DNA from: an uncultured Eubacteriales bacterium
Lineage (GTDB): Bacteria > Bacillota > Clostridia > Christensenellales > Aristaeellaceae
Length of the DNA stretch: 64,000 nt
Direction of reading: 5' to 3'
NCBI GenBank assembly: GCA_900315315.1
Contig: OMYT01000020.1
Location: forward strand, 1 to 64,000
Shown here: positions 1 through 8,610 of the stretch, piece by piece
How the letters are laid out: each line of letters starts with the position of its first letter
Position numbering within the stretch: position 1 is the stretch's first letter
Program-made: the position numbers and the translations under genes
Notes under the pieces: model-generated
Seen by the model: only the letters and a program-made list of their open reading frames with translations
Told to the model about the DNA's origin: nothing
The model's database searches: none

Positions 1-97
1 GTAAGCTGCCAAAGGCTGAATTCCCGCTGTATGGTGGAAAGGAAGTCCGGGGACTAAACCCCCGGAAGCACGCGACTTTAGTCGTGTGAGGCTTCAC
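1..97 (+). mobile_element. possible right end of an IS200/IS605-type (TnpB) element
   Basis: Two hairpins stand in a row: CCGGGG (47-52) pairs with CCCCGG (60-65), and CACGCGAC (69-76) pairs with GTCGTGTG (81-88, one G-T pair) around a TTTA loop, followed by AGGCTTCAC. A terminal hairpin of the form ...CGACTTTAGTCG... followed by a short tail ending in TTCAC is typical of IS605-group right ends, where it overlaps the 3' part of the TnpB guide RNA. No TnpB or TnpA gene lies in the window; it would be upstream. This is pattern recognition only and may be a stand-alone remnant. Confidence 0.4.
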
Positions 98-171
98 TCC
101 CTTCCCAAACGTATCCTGCTCCCCTCCCGCCTCATCGAGAGGGACTCAGTCTGAACACGGAGGTAAAAAAA

Positions 172-1038
172 ATGGGCAAAAAAGAAAAATACAAGTTCCA
201 GATCCGGCATGACAAGATCAAACTGGGGGCCCATACGGTCCGCCTGCTGATCCTTTCACCCCTTGACCGGAAAACGCAGAAGGTTCCCGGTGTCCTGTGG
301 ATCCACGGCGGCGGCTATCAGGCCGGCAATGCCCACGAGGTCTTTTTTACACGCGCCCTGTCCATGGTAAAAAAGTTCGGCATGGTGCTGGTCACCCCGG
401 AATACAGGCTCTCAAAGCGTCATCCCTATCCGGCCGCCCTGAACGACTGCCATGCAGCGCTCCTCTGGCTGCGGGATCACGCCGAAGAATTGGGCGTGAG
501 GACGGATCAGATCATGGTCGGCGGCGAAAGTGCCGGCGGCGGCATGTGCGTCGCGCTGTGTATGCTCGTCCGGGACCGGAAGGAAGTCAATATCGCCTTC
601 CATATGCCGCTCTATCCGATGCTGGATGACCGGGAAACCGAATCCAACCGGGATAACCACGCGAAAAACTGGAACACCAAGAAAAACAATAAGGCCTGGA
701 AACGCTACCTGCGGAATTCGTACGGTACGGACCTTGTCACCCGCTATGCGGCCCCCGCCCGCTGCAAGGACTACCGCGGCCTGCCGCCCTGCTATACCTT
801 TGTCGGCGATATCGAGCCCTTCTATGATGAGACCCTGACCTATGTGAAGCATCTGCAGGAAGCCGGCATCCGCGCCGAAGTCGATGTATATCCGGATTTC
901 TGGCACGGATATGACGTCCTGGTCCCGGGTTCGGAAAAATCAAGGCAGGCCATCGCCAAATTCGAGGAAAAGGTCGCCTACGCCATCGAGCATGATTTTG
1001 CCCCGCAAAACGGTGAACCCGCCGGATCCGCGCAGTAA
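172..1038 (+). CDS. alpha/beta hydrolase, hormone-sensitive-lipase-like esterase
   Basis: A 288-residue alpha/beta hydrolase of the HSL/acetyl-esterase group. The oxyanion-hole motif IHGGGY is at about residues 44-49, the nucleophile elbow GGESAGGG places the serine at about 120, and the catalytic histidine is in FWHGYD at about 245. Where the family usually has DPLRDE, this protein has EPFYDE (about 215-220), so the acid may be Glu215 or Asp219. There is no signal peptide, so it acts in the cytoplasm, probably removing acyl groups from imported sugars or other small esters. The start is set by GGAGGT about 7 nt upstream of ATG. It stands alone, followed by a strong terminator. The substrate cannot be told from the sequence. 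Confidence 0.85.
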   Translation: MGKKEKYKFQIRHDKIKLGAHTVRLLILSPLDRKTQKVPGVLWIHGGGYQAGNAHEVFFTRALSMVKKFGMVLVTPEYRLSKRHPYPAALNDCHAALLWLRDHAEELGVRTDQIMVGGESAGGGMCVALCMLVRDRKEVNIAFHMPLYPMLDDRETESNRDNHAKNWNTKKNNKAWKRYLRNSYGTDLVTRYAAPARCKDYRGLPPCYTFVGDIEPFYDETLTYVKHLQEAGIRAEVDVYPDFWHGYDVLVPGSEKSRQAIAKFEEKVAYAIEHDFAPQNGEPAGSAQ

Positions 1039-1052
1039 ACCGGATTGAATGA

Positions 1053-1090
1053 ACTCCCCGGTCAGACACGCTGACCGGGGAGTTGTCGTT
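1053..1090 (+). terminator. intrinsic terminator, possibly bidirectional
   Basis: A perfect 13-bp stem (1053-1065 with 1071-1083, ACTCCCCGGTCAG arm, ACACG loop) is followed by a moderately T-rich tract. It sits between the convergent hydrolase and lipase genes. Confidence 0.7.
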
Positions 1091-1128
1091 TCCGCCGTAA
1101 ATCTTTCAGAGTTCTGCACCGCATCCTG

Positions 1129-2163
1129 TCATGAAACAAGATAACGATCGATTTCGCTGTCGGACAGTTCGGAGAGAATAAAGGACATATACGTGTGGCA
1201 CAGATGGTTTTTCAGCGCCTTGTATCCCAGGGTTTCCGTTCTCCGGAGTTTCAGGCCAAGCAGATCCCTGTCTTCCTCAAAGCTCATGTTCCTGAAATAC
1301 GTATATGCCCGGATGAACCGCTTTTTCTGGTTTGTTTCCATCGCGCCGTAGTTGAACAGATGCTCAAGCCCGATCTTGGAGAACCAGGCCGGCGGGATCC
1401 TGAGCGGAACATCCGGCACGATATCGTCGTTGTTGGTGAAGTAATGGAAATTGCCATAGGATTTCCCGTTGTTCCACTCGCCTTCCGTCTCATAGTTCGG
1501 GGAAGCAAAGGTATAGACAAAGATGGCTTCTTCCCTGGCAAACTCACGGCTGAGCCTGCCGACAACATTCGCCGTGGAGGCGCCGAGGCTGTGTCCTGTG
1601 ATAAACAGGATCGTATTGTCCCGCCCGGCCCCCTCAAAAGAGTCGATATATTCCTTCAGGAAATCGGCGCAGTTCCTTCCGCCCGTGTAAAATCCGTCCT
1701 TGACCGAATTGATATCCGTAATCGCGTCGGGCAGCGTTGTGGTCCCTTTGAATACGGCGCAGAAAACATGGAACGCCTGTCCGTCTTTCTCAAGAACCCT
1801 GTGTCCGAATGTCCTGCCCGGATTGCCGATCTCGTTCCTGGTTTCGGTCGAAAGAAGATAATAGGCGCTTCTGATCTCATCAAAGCCCAGCTGGCGGAGC
1901 ACCGCTTCCCCCTTTTCAGCCGAAAGCTCCACATTGTTGCTCAGCACCAGTCCGGCCATGGCCAGATTCAGGTTTTCTTCAGCCGTGGTAGCGTCCTGCA
2001 GCAGATCATCCCAGTTCCAGGCAATCCTCATGCCCCTGATAAACTCAACCGGAATCCACTGAACACCGTCGGCGTACGCTTCCTTAACCGTTTTTCCGCC
2101 TTTCGTGACAATCTTCTTCCCAGGATCCGCACTCCCTTTTGCTGCTCCGATTCTGATACCCAT
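1129..2163 (-). CDS. lipase class 3 family protein
   Basis: A 344-residue protein of the class 3 lipase family. The nucleophile motif TGHSLGAS (Ser at about 192) follows a hydrophobic strand (TILFI), and NNDDIVPDVP further on supplies a candidate catalytic Asp; a late HTYM may hold the His. There is no signal peptide or membrane segment, so the enzyme should be cytoplasmic, acting on glycerides or other acyl esters. The start chosen is the inner ATG at 2163 because AGGAGGT lies 7 nt upstream; an in-frame ATG at 2202 has no such site. It is divergent from the fucose isomerase gene and seems unrelated to the sugar modules. Confidence 0.75.
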   Translation of the reverse strand: MGIRIGAAKGSADPGKKIVTKGGKTVKEAYADGVQWIPVEFIRGMRIAWNWDDLLQDATTAEENLNLAMAGLVLSNNVELSAEKGEAVLRQLGFDEIRSAYYLLSTETRNEIGNPGRTFGHRVLEKDGQAFHVFCAVFKGTTTLPDAITDINSVKDGFYTGGRNCADFLKEYIDSFEGAGRDNTILFITGHSLGASTANVVGRLSREFAREEAIFVYTFASPNYETEGEWNNGKSYGNFHYFTNNDDIVPDVPLRIPPAWFSKIGLEHLFNYGAMETNQKKRFIRAYTYFRNMSFEEDRDLLGLKLRRTETLGYKALKNHLCHTYMSFILSELSDSEIDRYLVS

Positions 2164-2271
2164 GGAACATACCTCCTCATCGGTATATATGATCGTTTTC
2201 ACTGCTTCGTGGATATATCATATCCTAAATCTGTCCGAAACACAATGATTCCGTGAATAAACGTTTTTCGC

Positions 2272-2300
2272 TTGCTTTCCGCTCCGAGCTTCGATATAAT
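2272..2300 (+). promoter_or_regulatory. promoter for L-fucose isomerase
   Basis: TTGCTT (2272-2277), a 17-bp spacer and a perfect TATAAT (2295-2300) lie about 60 bp before the fucI start codon. Confidence 0.7.
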
Positions 2301-2361
2301 GGAACCAAGGATACAGCAATTCTTCATCCTGCAATGACATACAATAAGGAGGACTCTGACA

Positions 2362-4164
2362 ATGGCAAAAAACAGATATCTCGGCAGCTATCCGGTCATC
2401 GGAATCCGGCCGACCATTGACGGTCGCCGCGGCGCCCTCAAGGTCCGGGAAGGCCTGGAAGATCAGACGATGAATATGGCCCGTTCGGCGGCGAAACTGT
2501 TCGAGGAAAACCTGCGCTACTCCAACGGCGAGCCGGTAAAGGTCGTCATCGCCGACACCACCATCGGCCGGGTGGCCGAAGCCGCCGCCTGCGAGGAAAA
2601 GTTCCGTCATGAGGGCGTTGCGATCACCCTGACCGTGACTCCATGCTGGTGCTACGGTTCCGAAACCATGGACATGGACCGGAATACAATCAAGGCTGTC
2701 TGGGGCTTTAACGGGACCGAGCGTCCCGGTGCGGTCTACCTGGCCAGCGTCCTGGCCACCCATGCCCAGAAGGGGCTCCCCGCCTTCGGCATCTACGGTC
2801 ATGAGGTTCAGGAAGCGGACGACACTTCCATTCCGGAGGATGTGAAGGAAAAGCTGCTCCGGTTCGGCCGGGCGGCCGTTGCCGCAGCCACCATGCGCGG
2901 AAAGAGCTACCTGCAGATCGGCGCTATCACGATGGGCATCGGCGGCTCTATTATCGATTCGAAGTTCATCGAGGAATACCTCGGCATGCGCGTGGAATCC
3001 GTGGACGAGGTGGAAATCATCCGTCGCATGACCCTCGGGATCTACGATCAGAAGGAGTTCGAAAAGCTCAAAGCCTGGAGCGCCGATTATGTGCATGAAG
3101 GCTTCGACAAAAACCCGCCCGAACTGCAGAAGACCCGGGAGCAGAAGGATCAGGACTGGGAGTTCACCCTGAAGATGTACCTGATCATCAAGGACCTGCT
3201 CAACGGCAACCCCAACCTGCCGGAAGGCTGCGAGGAAGAAGCCGTGGGCCACAACGCCATCGCCGGCGGCTTCCAGGGCCAGCGGCAGTGGACGGATTTC
3301 TATCCCAACTGCGATTATCCCGAAGCCATGCTGAACACCAGCTTCGACCATAACGGCGCCCGCGAGCCCTACGTTTTCGCCACGGAGAATGATGTGCTCA
3401 ACGGTCTGGGCATGCTCTTTATGAAACTGCTGACCAACCGGGCCCAGATGTTCGCCGATGTCCGCACGTTCTGGAGTCCTGAAGCAGTCAAGCGCTGCAC
3501 CGGTTATGATGTCGAAGGCGTTGCCAAAGCCAACGGCGGCTTCATTCATCTGATCAACTCCGGTGCCTGCTGTCTCGATGCCAACGGGCAGGCGAAGGCA
3601 GCCGACGGCACCCGGCTTATGAAGCCCTGGTACGAAGTCACCGAAGCGGATCAGAAAGCCATCATGGACAACACCACCTGGAACTATGCCGATCTGGGCT
3701 ACTTCCGCGGCGGCGGCTATTCCAGCCGGTTTGTCACCGACTGTGAGATGCCCGCCACCATGATCCGCCTGAACCTGGTGGACGGCCTGGGCCCGATGCT
3801 GCAGATTGCCGAAGGCTGGACCGTGAAGCTCCCGGACGAGGTGACCGACACCCTCTGGAAGCGGACCGACTACACCTGGCCCTGCACCTGGTTTGCTCCC
3901 CGCTGCGACGGAAAGGAAGGCAGCCCCTTCAGATCGGCCTATGATGTCATGAACAACTGGGGTGCCAATCACGGCGCCATCAGCTACGGCCATATCGGCG
4001 CGGACCTGATCACCTTCTGCTCCATCCTGCGCATCCCGGTCGCCATGCATAACGTGCCAATCTCGGACATCTTCCGTCCGGCAGCATGGAATGCCTTCGG
4101 CATGGACAAGGAAGGCGCGGACTATCGTGCCTGCGCCAACTACGGACCCTTCTATAAAAAATAA
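2362..4164 (+). CDS. fucI: L-fucose isomerase
   Basis: A 600-residue enzyme of the usual FucI length (about 590). It converts L-fucose to L-fuculose (and D-arabinose to D-ribulose) with Mn2+ in the cytoplasm. Characteristic segments are present: [10 protein letters not shown] near the N-terminus, MGIGGSI, FATEND (metal-ligand Glu) and FADVRT (metal-ligand Asp), and the C-terminal half has the conserved NNWGANHG block with the ligand His. The start follows AAGGAGGA. It has its own promoter and a terminator. It faces a convergent aldolase/kinase pair of rhamnulose type, which could complete deoxyhexose breakdown. Confidence 0.93.
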   Translation: MAKNRYLGSYPVIGIRPTIDGRRGALKVREGLEDQTMNMARSAAKLFEENLRYSNGEPVKVVIADTTIGRVAEAAACEEKFRHEGVAITLTVTPCWCYGSETMDMDRNTIKAVWGFNGTERPGAVYLASVLATHAQKGLPAFGIYGHEVQEADDTSIPEDVKEKLLRFGRAAVAAATMRGKSYLQIGAITMGIGGSIIDSKFIEEYLGMRVESVDEVEIIRRMTLGIYDQKEFEKLKAWSADYVHEGFDKNPPELQKTREQKDQDWEFTLKMYLIIKDLLNGNPNLPEGCEEEAVGHNAIAGGFQGQRQWTDFYPNCDYPEAMLNTSFDHNGAREPYVFATENDVLNGLGMLFMKLLTNRAQMFADVRTFWSPEAVKRCTGYDVEGVAKANGGFIHLINSGACCLDANGQAKAADGTRLMKPWYEVTEADQKAIMDNTTWNYADLGYFRGGGYSSRFVTDCEMPATMIRLNLVDGLGPMLQIAEGWTVKLPDEVTDTLWKRTDYTWPCTWFAPRCDGKEGSPFRSAYDVMNNWGANHGAISYGHIGADLITFCSILRIPVAMHNVPISDIFRPAAWNAFGMDKEGADYRACANYGPFYKK

Positions 4165-4180
4165 TCAGTTCCGATACAGT

Positions 4181-4216
4181 GTGCGCCGCGGAATCATTTT
4201 CCGCGGCGCACGTTTC
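4181..4216. terminator. terminator after fucI
   Basis: A 13-bp stem GTGCGCCGCGGAA (4181-4193) pairs with its exact complement at 4199-4211 around TCATT, followed by GTTTCATT. It lies between convergent genes. Confidence 0.65.
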
Positions 4217-4237
4217 ATTCAAAAACTTCTCTTCAGA

Positions 4238-4275
4238 CCGAAGGGGGTTAAGGGGACGATCGGAAAGCCCTCTTG
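4238..4275 (-). repeat. gene-end structured repeat, copy 1
   Basis: This copy of the window's dispersed gene-end hairpin family abuts the stop codon of the minus-strand aldolase. On the plus strand it reads CCGAAGGGGG, then a stem with loop GATCGGAAA, then CCCTCTT. The stem is imperfect here (one A-C mismatch, one G-T pair). The loop TCGG can pair with the leading CCGA, which would form a pseudoknot. Confidence 0.6.
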
Positions 4276-5088
4276 TCAGTTCAGATACCCTTCCTTCGGC
4301 GTCAGCCCGAACCGGTCCGCAAGTCCCTGCAGAATCTCATCTGAGATGGTATTGACTCTGGGCAGCCCAGCGATCTTCATATAGACCTCCGCCGCCTTTT
4401 CCACCGTTTCAATCAGGCCGTATGCCTCATCCAGTGTGTTTCCCATCGCAGAAAGCCCGTGCTGGCTCCAGATAACCAGTCGGGAAATCTTCATCTTCTC
4501 CGCCGTATCCAGTCCCAGCTGATTGGTACCGCAAACCACGCATGGAATGATATTGACTCCGTCCGGATAAACAACAATACATTCCGTACACATCTGCCAC
4601 AGCGTCCTGGTAAACGCCCGCTCATCCAGCTCATGCACATAGGTCATCGCCAGCAGATTGGTCGGATGGCAGTGCATGTAGACCCGGTTTTGAGGATTTA
4701 CTTCCAGTCGGGCGGCATGGCTCATCATATGCGCCGGGAATTCGCTGGTAAACTGCCCGCCATCGGCAAACCCCCACAGCAGTTCAGCCTCATCCCCGGC
4801 TGCAGTAATCCTCACCAGGCCGAGGTTGACTTCCGGCGCGTACTGTACGTTCTTGAAATATTTGCCTGTTCCGGTAACCAGGAAATATTTCCCCGCGAGT
4901 GCCGGCACCGGGAAACCCGTCGGAATCGTCCGGATCACTTTTCCAATGTCCAGGCACTCCGCCACCTGTTCTTCTTCCAGCATAATGCTCACATTGCCGC
5001 CGTTCCGCTCGTCCCAGCCGTGATCATACATGTTGGTCAGAGTCCGGATCATCTCGATCATCCATGTTTCCTTCAGAATGTCCTTCAT
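4276..5088 (-). CDS. rhaD: rhamnulose-1-phosphate aldolase (class II aldolase)
   Basis: A 270-residue zinc-dependent class II aldolase close to the length of RhaD (about 274). It splits L-rhamnulose-1-phosphate to DHAP and L-lactaldehyde. Visible motifs are RNGGNVS near residue 30, the TSEFPAHMMSH block (catalytic Glu), MHCHPTNLLA (two Zn histidines), and SQHGLSAMG (third Zn His). The start overlaps the kinase stop codon by 4 nt (ATGA), so the two are translationally coupled. Its 3' end carries a gene-end repeat. No rhamnose isomerase is in the window; the only nearby isomerase is FucI, so the pair may process L-fuculose or be shared between two deoxyhexoses. Confidence 0.88.
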   Translation of the reverse strand: MKDILKETWMIEMIRTLTNMYDHGWDERNGGNVSIMLEEEQVAECLDIGKVIRTIPTGFPVPALAGKYFLVTGTGKYFKNVQYAPEVNLGLVRITAAGDEAELLWGFADGGQFTSEFPAHMMSHAARLEVNPQNRVYMHCHPTNLLAMTYVHELDERAFTRTLWQMCTECIVVYPDGVNIIPCVVCGTNQLGLDTAEKMKISRLVIWSQHGLSAMGNTLDEAYGLIETVEKAAEVYMKIAGLPRVNTISDEILQGLADRFGLTPKEGYLN

Positions 5089-6374
5089 TTTGTTTCCTCC
5101 TGTCCTTCTGTTCTGATTTGAACTTTGATGTTTCCCACCGCTGTCGCTTCAATCGGCAGCGCAATGATCTGTTTTCCGGTAGTTTCTTCCGTCAGTTTGT
5201 TCAGAAATCCATTCTTCGCTCCACCGCCGACAATATACAGTTTCCGGCACACAATCCCGGTGCATTGTTCCATCGTTCGGATCGCCCGGCCGTAGGTATC
5301 GGCCAGCGACCGCCATGCGCACCGGAAATACCCCGCCGGATCATCCGGTTTTTCAGTCAATTTTGTGTCAAAAGCGGCCTTCATGCTTTCCGGTGCCATG
5401 AAATCCTGGTCTTCCGCGTCCACCAGGCCGTTGAAGGGATCCAGCTTTGCCCGGACCACAAGCCTGTCCCATTCCTCTCCGGGACAAAGCTCATCCCGCA
5501 GGCGGTTGGTAAGCCACATCCCCATGATGTTTTTCAGATACAGACAGCAGCCGACGCCGCCCTCATTGGAATAGTTCGCTTCCAGGCTGGCCTGATCCGT
5601 CAGCGGCTGATCGACTTTCATCCCCAGCAGGCTCCAGGTACCGGACGAAAGGAACAGCTCGTTGCCGTCCATCGGGATGGCCTCCACCGCGCTCGCCGTG
5701 TCATGGCTTGCACAGAGGACTGCCTTCATTCCCCGATATTTACCGATTACCGTACCCGGCTTTTTCAGCTTTGGAAACAGATGATGCGGGAACTCCAGCG
5801 CGTCAATGATCTCCGGATCATATTCTCCGGTTGCAGCGTTAACCATTCCGCCTGTTGTCGCTTCCGTATATTCGTGCGACTTCACCCCGCACAAACGATA
5901 CAGCAGATACTCCGGCATATACAGGATATCTGTCGCCTCATCCAGCCGGCCGGCAGTTTTGTCCGCGTAAAGCTGATAGATGGTGTTGAACGGCTGATGC
6001 TGGATACCCGTCCGGCGATAGAGTTCTTCAAACGGCATCCTGCCGTGAACCTCCGGAATGGCAGCCGTCGTCCGGCTGTCCCGGTAGGCATAGCAGGGCA
6101 GGATTTCCTTTTCGCCTTTCATCAGCACATAGTCCACACCCCAGGTATCCACCGACAGGCTGACGATGTCCGGATACTTCTTCAGTGCTTCATCAATACC
6201 CGTCTTAACGTTTCCGACCAGCGTCTCGAGATTCCAGACGAGCTGTCCGCCTTCCTCCTGCATTCCGTTCGGAAAACGGTACACCTCGTCGGTCCGGATT
6301 TCCCCGTCCTGCATCCATCCGACAATATGCCTCCCGCTGGATGCCCCGATATCAATTGCCAGATAGTATTTCAC
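5085..6374 (-). CDS. rhaB: rhamnulokinase-type FGGY sugar kinase
   Basis: A 429-residue FGGY kinase of the RhaB branch. The N-terminal ATPase motif AIDIGASSGRH and the substrate-region motif SVDTWGVDYV are typical of rhamnulokinases, and the C-terminal YIVGGGAKN and EATAVGNI motifs complete the second lobe. It would phosphorylate L-rhamnulose or L-fuculose at C1 with ATP in the cytoplasm. I chose the GTG at 6374, which follows GAGGAGG by 6 nt. An upstream in-frame start would translate a simple tandem repeat and is less likely. It is coupled to the aldolase gene by a 4-nt overlap. Confidence 0.85.
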   Translation of the reverse strand: MKYYLAIDIGASSGRHIVGWMQDGEIRTDEVYRFPNGMQEEGGQLVWNLETLVGNVKTGIDEALKKYPDIVSLSVDTWGVDYVLMKGEKEILPCYAYRDSRTTAAIPEVHGRMPFEELYRRTGIQHQPFNTIYQLYADKTAGRLDEATDILYMPEYLLYRLCGVKSHEYTEATTGGMVNAATGEYDPEIIDALEFPHHLFPKLKKPGTVIGKYRGMKAVLCASHDTASAVEAIPMDGNELFLSSGTWSLLGMKVDQPLTDQASLEANYSNEGGVGCCLYLKNIMGMWLTNRLRDELCPGEEWDRLVVRAKLDPFNGLVDAEDQDFMAPESMKAAFDTKLTEKPDDPAGYFRCAWRSLADTYGRAIRTMEQCTGIVCRKLYIVGGGAKNGFLNKLTEETTGKQIIALPIEATAVGNIKVQIRTEGQEETK

Positions 6375-6415
6375 TTTAACCCTCCTCATCCTGATTCCAT
6401 ACTCTGGTCCGAACG

Positions 6416-6448
6416 CTCTCCACTCTTCACTCTTCACTCTCAACTCTC
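6416..6448. repeat. AGAGTGA/AGAGTGG tandem repeat
   Basis: A short tract of 7-base units reading CTCTTCA/CTCTCCA on the plus strand. It covers the 3' end of the GH36 gene, where it encodes the last residues (RVESEE), and the spacer before the kinase gene. Confidence 0.7.
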
Positions 6449-8502
6449 ATCAGATATACCGCCACCGCTTCAAACGGTGCCTTCAGTTCCACAGTCAGTT
6501 TTCCGTCTTCCAGGGCAACCCGGTTCTCCTCCGAACACATCACCCGAAGAATCTGATCTGCTTTCACGGGCAGCGTGACCTGTTCCGGAATCTCCCCGCC
6601 GAAAGCGTGGATCACCGCCAGCGTCTCCTTCCCATCCGTCCGCACCACCGCCTGCCATCCTTCGGGATGCCTCCAGCTCTCCGACAGTTCGCCGAAGAAA
6701 CTGCTCACGCCGTCCCGGATGATGTGCCGCACCTGACGGTAGAAATCCGTTCCCTCGTCCACCTTTTTCCACTGTTCCTCCGACAGATGAATCACATCGC
6801 CGGAGATGCACATCACACCCAGGAAAGTGTTGATCAGGGAATAGTTGATCCGCCGGATGCTGTCTGTTGCCTGCAGAACAGCCCAGATCTGGCTCTGCGC
6901 CGGCAGAATCACCCGGTGCAGATGAGCCGCGATGATCGGGATTTCCGCACACTCATGGGCGTCTGAGAAGGAAGCCATGTCCGTCACTGCCATCAGGGAA
7001 GGCTCCAGCCGGTGACCGCCGGAGGAGCAGTTCTCGATCGTGATTCCGGGGATCGCTTCCCGCAGACGGCGGAAGAAGCGCAGGGTCCCCTGCATGTTCT
7101 GCCGCAGGCCTTCGCCGATGCTGTCCGGATCGTCGCACCCCATCCCGATGCAGCAGTTGTAGTCAATCTTCGTATATTCGAATCCGCAGCGTTTCAGCAG
7201 TTCGATAACCCGCTCCTCCAGATACGCATGGACCTCTTCCTTCCGCATGTCCAGGAAGCGCCGGTTATCCGTATCGATCACCGCCCCGTCCCGGGTCAGC
7301 AGCAGATCCTCCCGGCGGAAGATGTCCGCGTTGGGCGCGCAGGTCTCCGGCTCAAACCAGAGTCCCGGTTTCATGCCGTGGGCCCGGATCATGTCCGCTG
7401 TCGCTTTCAGGCCTTCCGGGAACATTTCCGTCTCTTCCGGAATCCAGTCCCCGCCGCAGTCGGACCAGCCGATTCCCGGCTTCCGGTACCAGCCGGCGTC
7501 GATCACCAGGAATTCCATTCCCTTTCCGTCCAGGCACTCGGCGATCTGTTTCAGATTCTCATGGGTCGGATTGCCCCAGGTCGTACAGTATTCGTTGAAC
7601 ATAACCGGAAGCTCCGCATCCGGCCGCGGCATTTTCCGCCGCTGAACCGTCAGCAGCCGCTGGCTCACCTCATCCACGCCGCCTTTGCCTGCCGTCAGAC
7701 AGGCTTCGGGGGTTTGGAAACGCTCGCCGGGGCGGATCGTCTTCGCCCAGTGTCCGAAATCTTCGTCCGGCAATCCGGCCATCAGGTTCAGGCAGTCGTC
7801 CTTCCGCCGGATCTCCATCATCCAGGAAGAGGGACAGGCCAGCTGAACCGCCCACGTCACCCCGGCTTTCCGGTCCTCCAGCGCCGCGAAGGGGAAATAA
7901 TCCCGCACCGGCATGGAGCCCAGCTGGCCGAACTTGCAGACCCGCAGGGCGTGCCCCGTCCAGGAACGCTCCAGCATCGCTTCCTCAATGCTTTCGGTCT
8001 GCACTCTTCCCTCCGCGCTCCACATGCTCCGGATCCGGTGCAGGAAGAGGCTTCCGTGTGCGTCACCATCCGTAAAAGGCGTGATCCCGCTCAGGTTCAC
8101 GCTGGACAGGAGATTCAGCGTCACCGGCTGATTCCCCTTATTCTCAAACGTACAGGAAACAGTCACCGCCTGCAGGCCTTCCTCCCAGCGCACCCGGTGA
8201 TGCACAGTCCGCCCGGCCTCGTCCGCGACCGTTGTGATAATCTGATTCCCTTCCTGTTCCTGCGAAATAAATTTCAGCGCGTCCGTCGCCGAGGTCACAG
8301 CCAGGGTATGCCCGTTTCCGTAGCCGTTCGCAAAATGATCCCCCCGGGCATGGATCTGCACCAGCGGCTCAGGATGATACTCCTTTTCCTGTGCCTGAAC
8401 TGCCAGGTCCGCCGGGATCAGGGTCATGCTCATGCAGTTCTTTTCATCCAGATAATAAGTCAGCAGCATATCTCCAAGGCTGAATTCACTGTAACGCTTC
8501 AC
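6427..8502 (-). CDS. alpha-galactosidase-like glycoside hydrolase, GH36 group
   Basis: A 691-residue GH36-type enzyme with an N-terminal beta-sandwich region, a (beta/alpha)8 barrel from about residue 300, and a C-terminal beta domain. The nucleophile Asp lies in EYTKIDYNC, and the acid/base Asp in the ENCSSGG...ASFSDAHE region. No signal peptide is seen, so it should cleave imported alpha-galactosides or alpha-N-acetylgalactosaminides inside the cell. The GTG start at 8502 is preceded by AAGGGGG and lies just downstream of an extended -10 promoter; an upstream in-frame ATG at 8574 would lie before that promoter. It differs clearly from the second GH36 gene at 21882 and probably has another substrate. 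The C-terminus ends in repeat-encoded residues. Confidence 0.8.
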   Translation of the reverse strand: MKRYSEFSLGDMLLTYYLDEKNCMSMTLIPADLAVQAQEKEYHPEPLVQIHARGDHFANGYGNGHTLAVTSATDALKFISQEQEGNQIITTVADEAGRTVHHRVRWEEGLQAVTVSCTFENKGNQPVTLNLLSSVNLSGITPFTDGDAHGSLFLHRIRSMWSAEGRVQTESIEEAMLERSWTGHALRVCKFGQLGSMPVRDYFPFAALEDRKAGVTWAVQLACPSSWMMEIRRKDDCLNLMAGLPDEDFGHWAKTIRPGERFQTPEACLTAGKGGVDEVSQRLLTVQRRKMPRPDAELPVMFNEYCTTWGNPTHENLKQIAECLDGKGMEFLVIDAGWYRKPGIGWSDCGGDWIPEETEMFPEGLKATADMIRAHGMKPGLWFEPETCAPNADIFRREDLLLTRDGAVIDTDNRRFLDMRKEEVHAYLEERVIELLKRCGFEYTKIDYNCCIGMGCDDPDSIGEGLRQNMQGTLRFFRRLREAIPGITIENCSSGGHRLEPSLMAVTDMASFSDAHECAEIPIIAAHLHRVILPAQSQIWAVLQATDSIRRINYSLINTFLGVMCISGDVIHLSEEQWKKVDEGTDFYRQVRHIIRDGVSSFFGELSESWRHPEGWQAVVRTDGKETLAVIHAFGGEIPEQVTLPVKADQILRVMCSEENRVALEDGKLTVELKAPFEAVAVYLMRVESEE

Positions 8503-8538
8503 GGAGCGGATCCCCCTTGTTCCTTTTTGATTTATCTG

Positions 8539-8569
8539 ATTATACCACAGAACAGTCCATTTCTGTAAT
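8539..8569 (-). promoter_or_regulatory. promoter for the GH36 gene
   Basis: On the minus strand TGG-TATAAT (-10 at 8539-8544) forms an extended -10 element. The -35 region (around 8564-8569, ATTACA) is weak. Confidence 0.5.
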
Positions 8570-8571
8570 CC

Positions 8572-8610
8572 CAATTCTGAATTTTGAATTCTTAATTCTG
8601 AATTCTGATT
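8572..8610. repeat. AATTCTGA tandem repeat
   Basis: About five imperfect copies of an AATTCTGA unit. They encode the last residues and stop codon of the GH31 gene and fill the gap before the GH36 promoter. Confidence 0.7.

Noticed and set aside
2218-4050. 610-residue minus-strand open frame across fucI
   Set aside because: It lies antisense to a clear L-fucose isomerase, has no family motif and a His/Gly/Val-rich composition typical of a shadow frame in GC-rich DNA.
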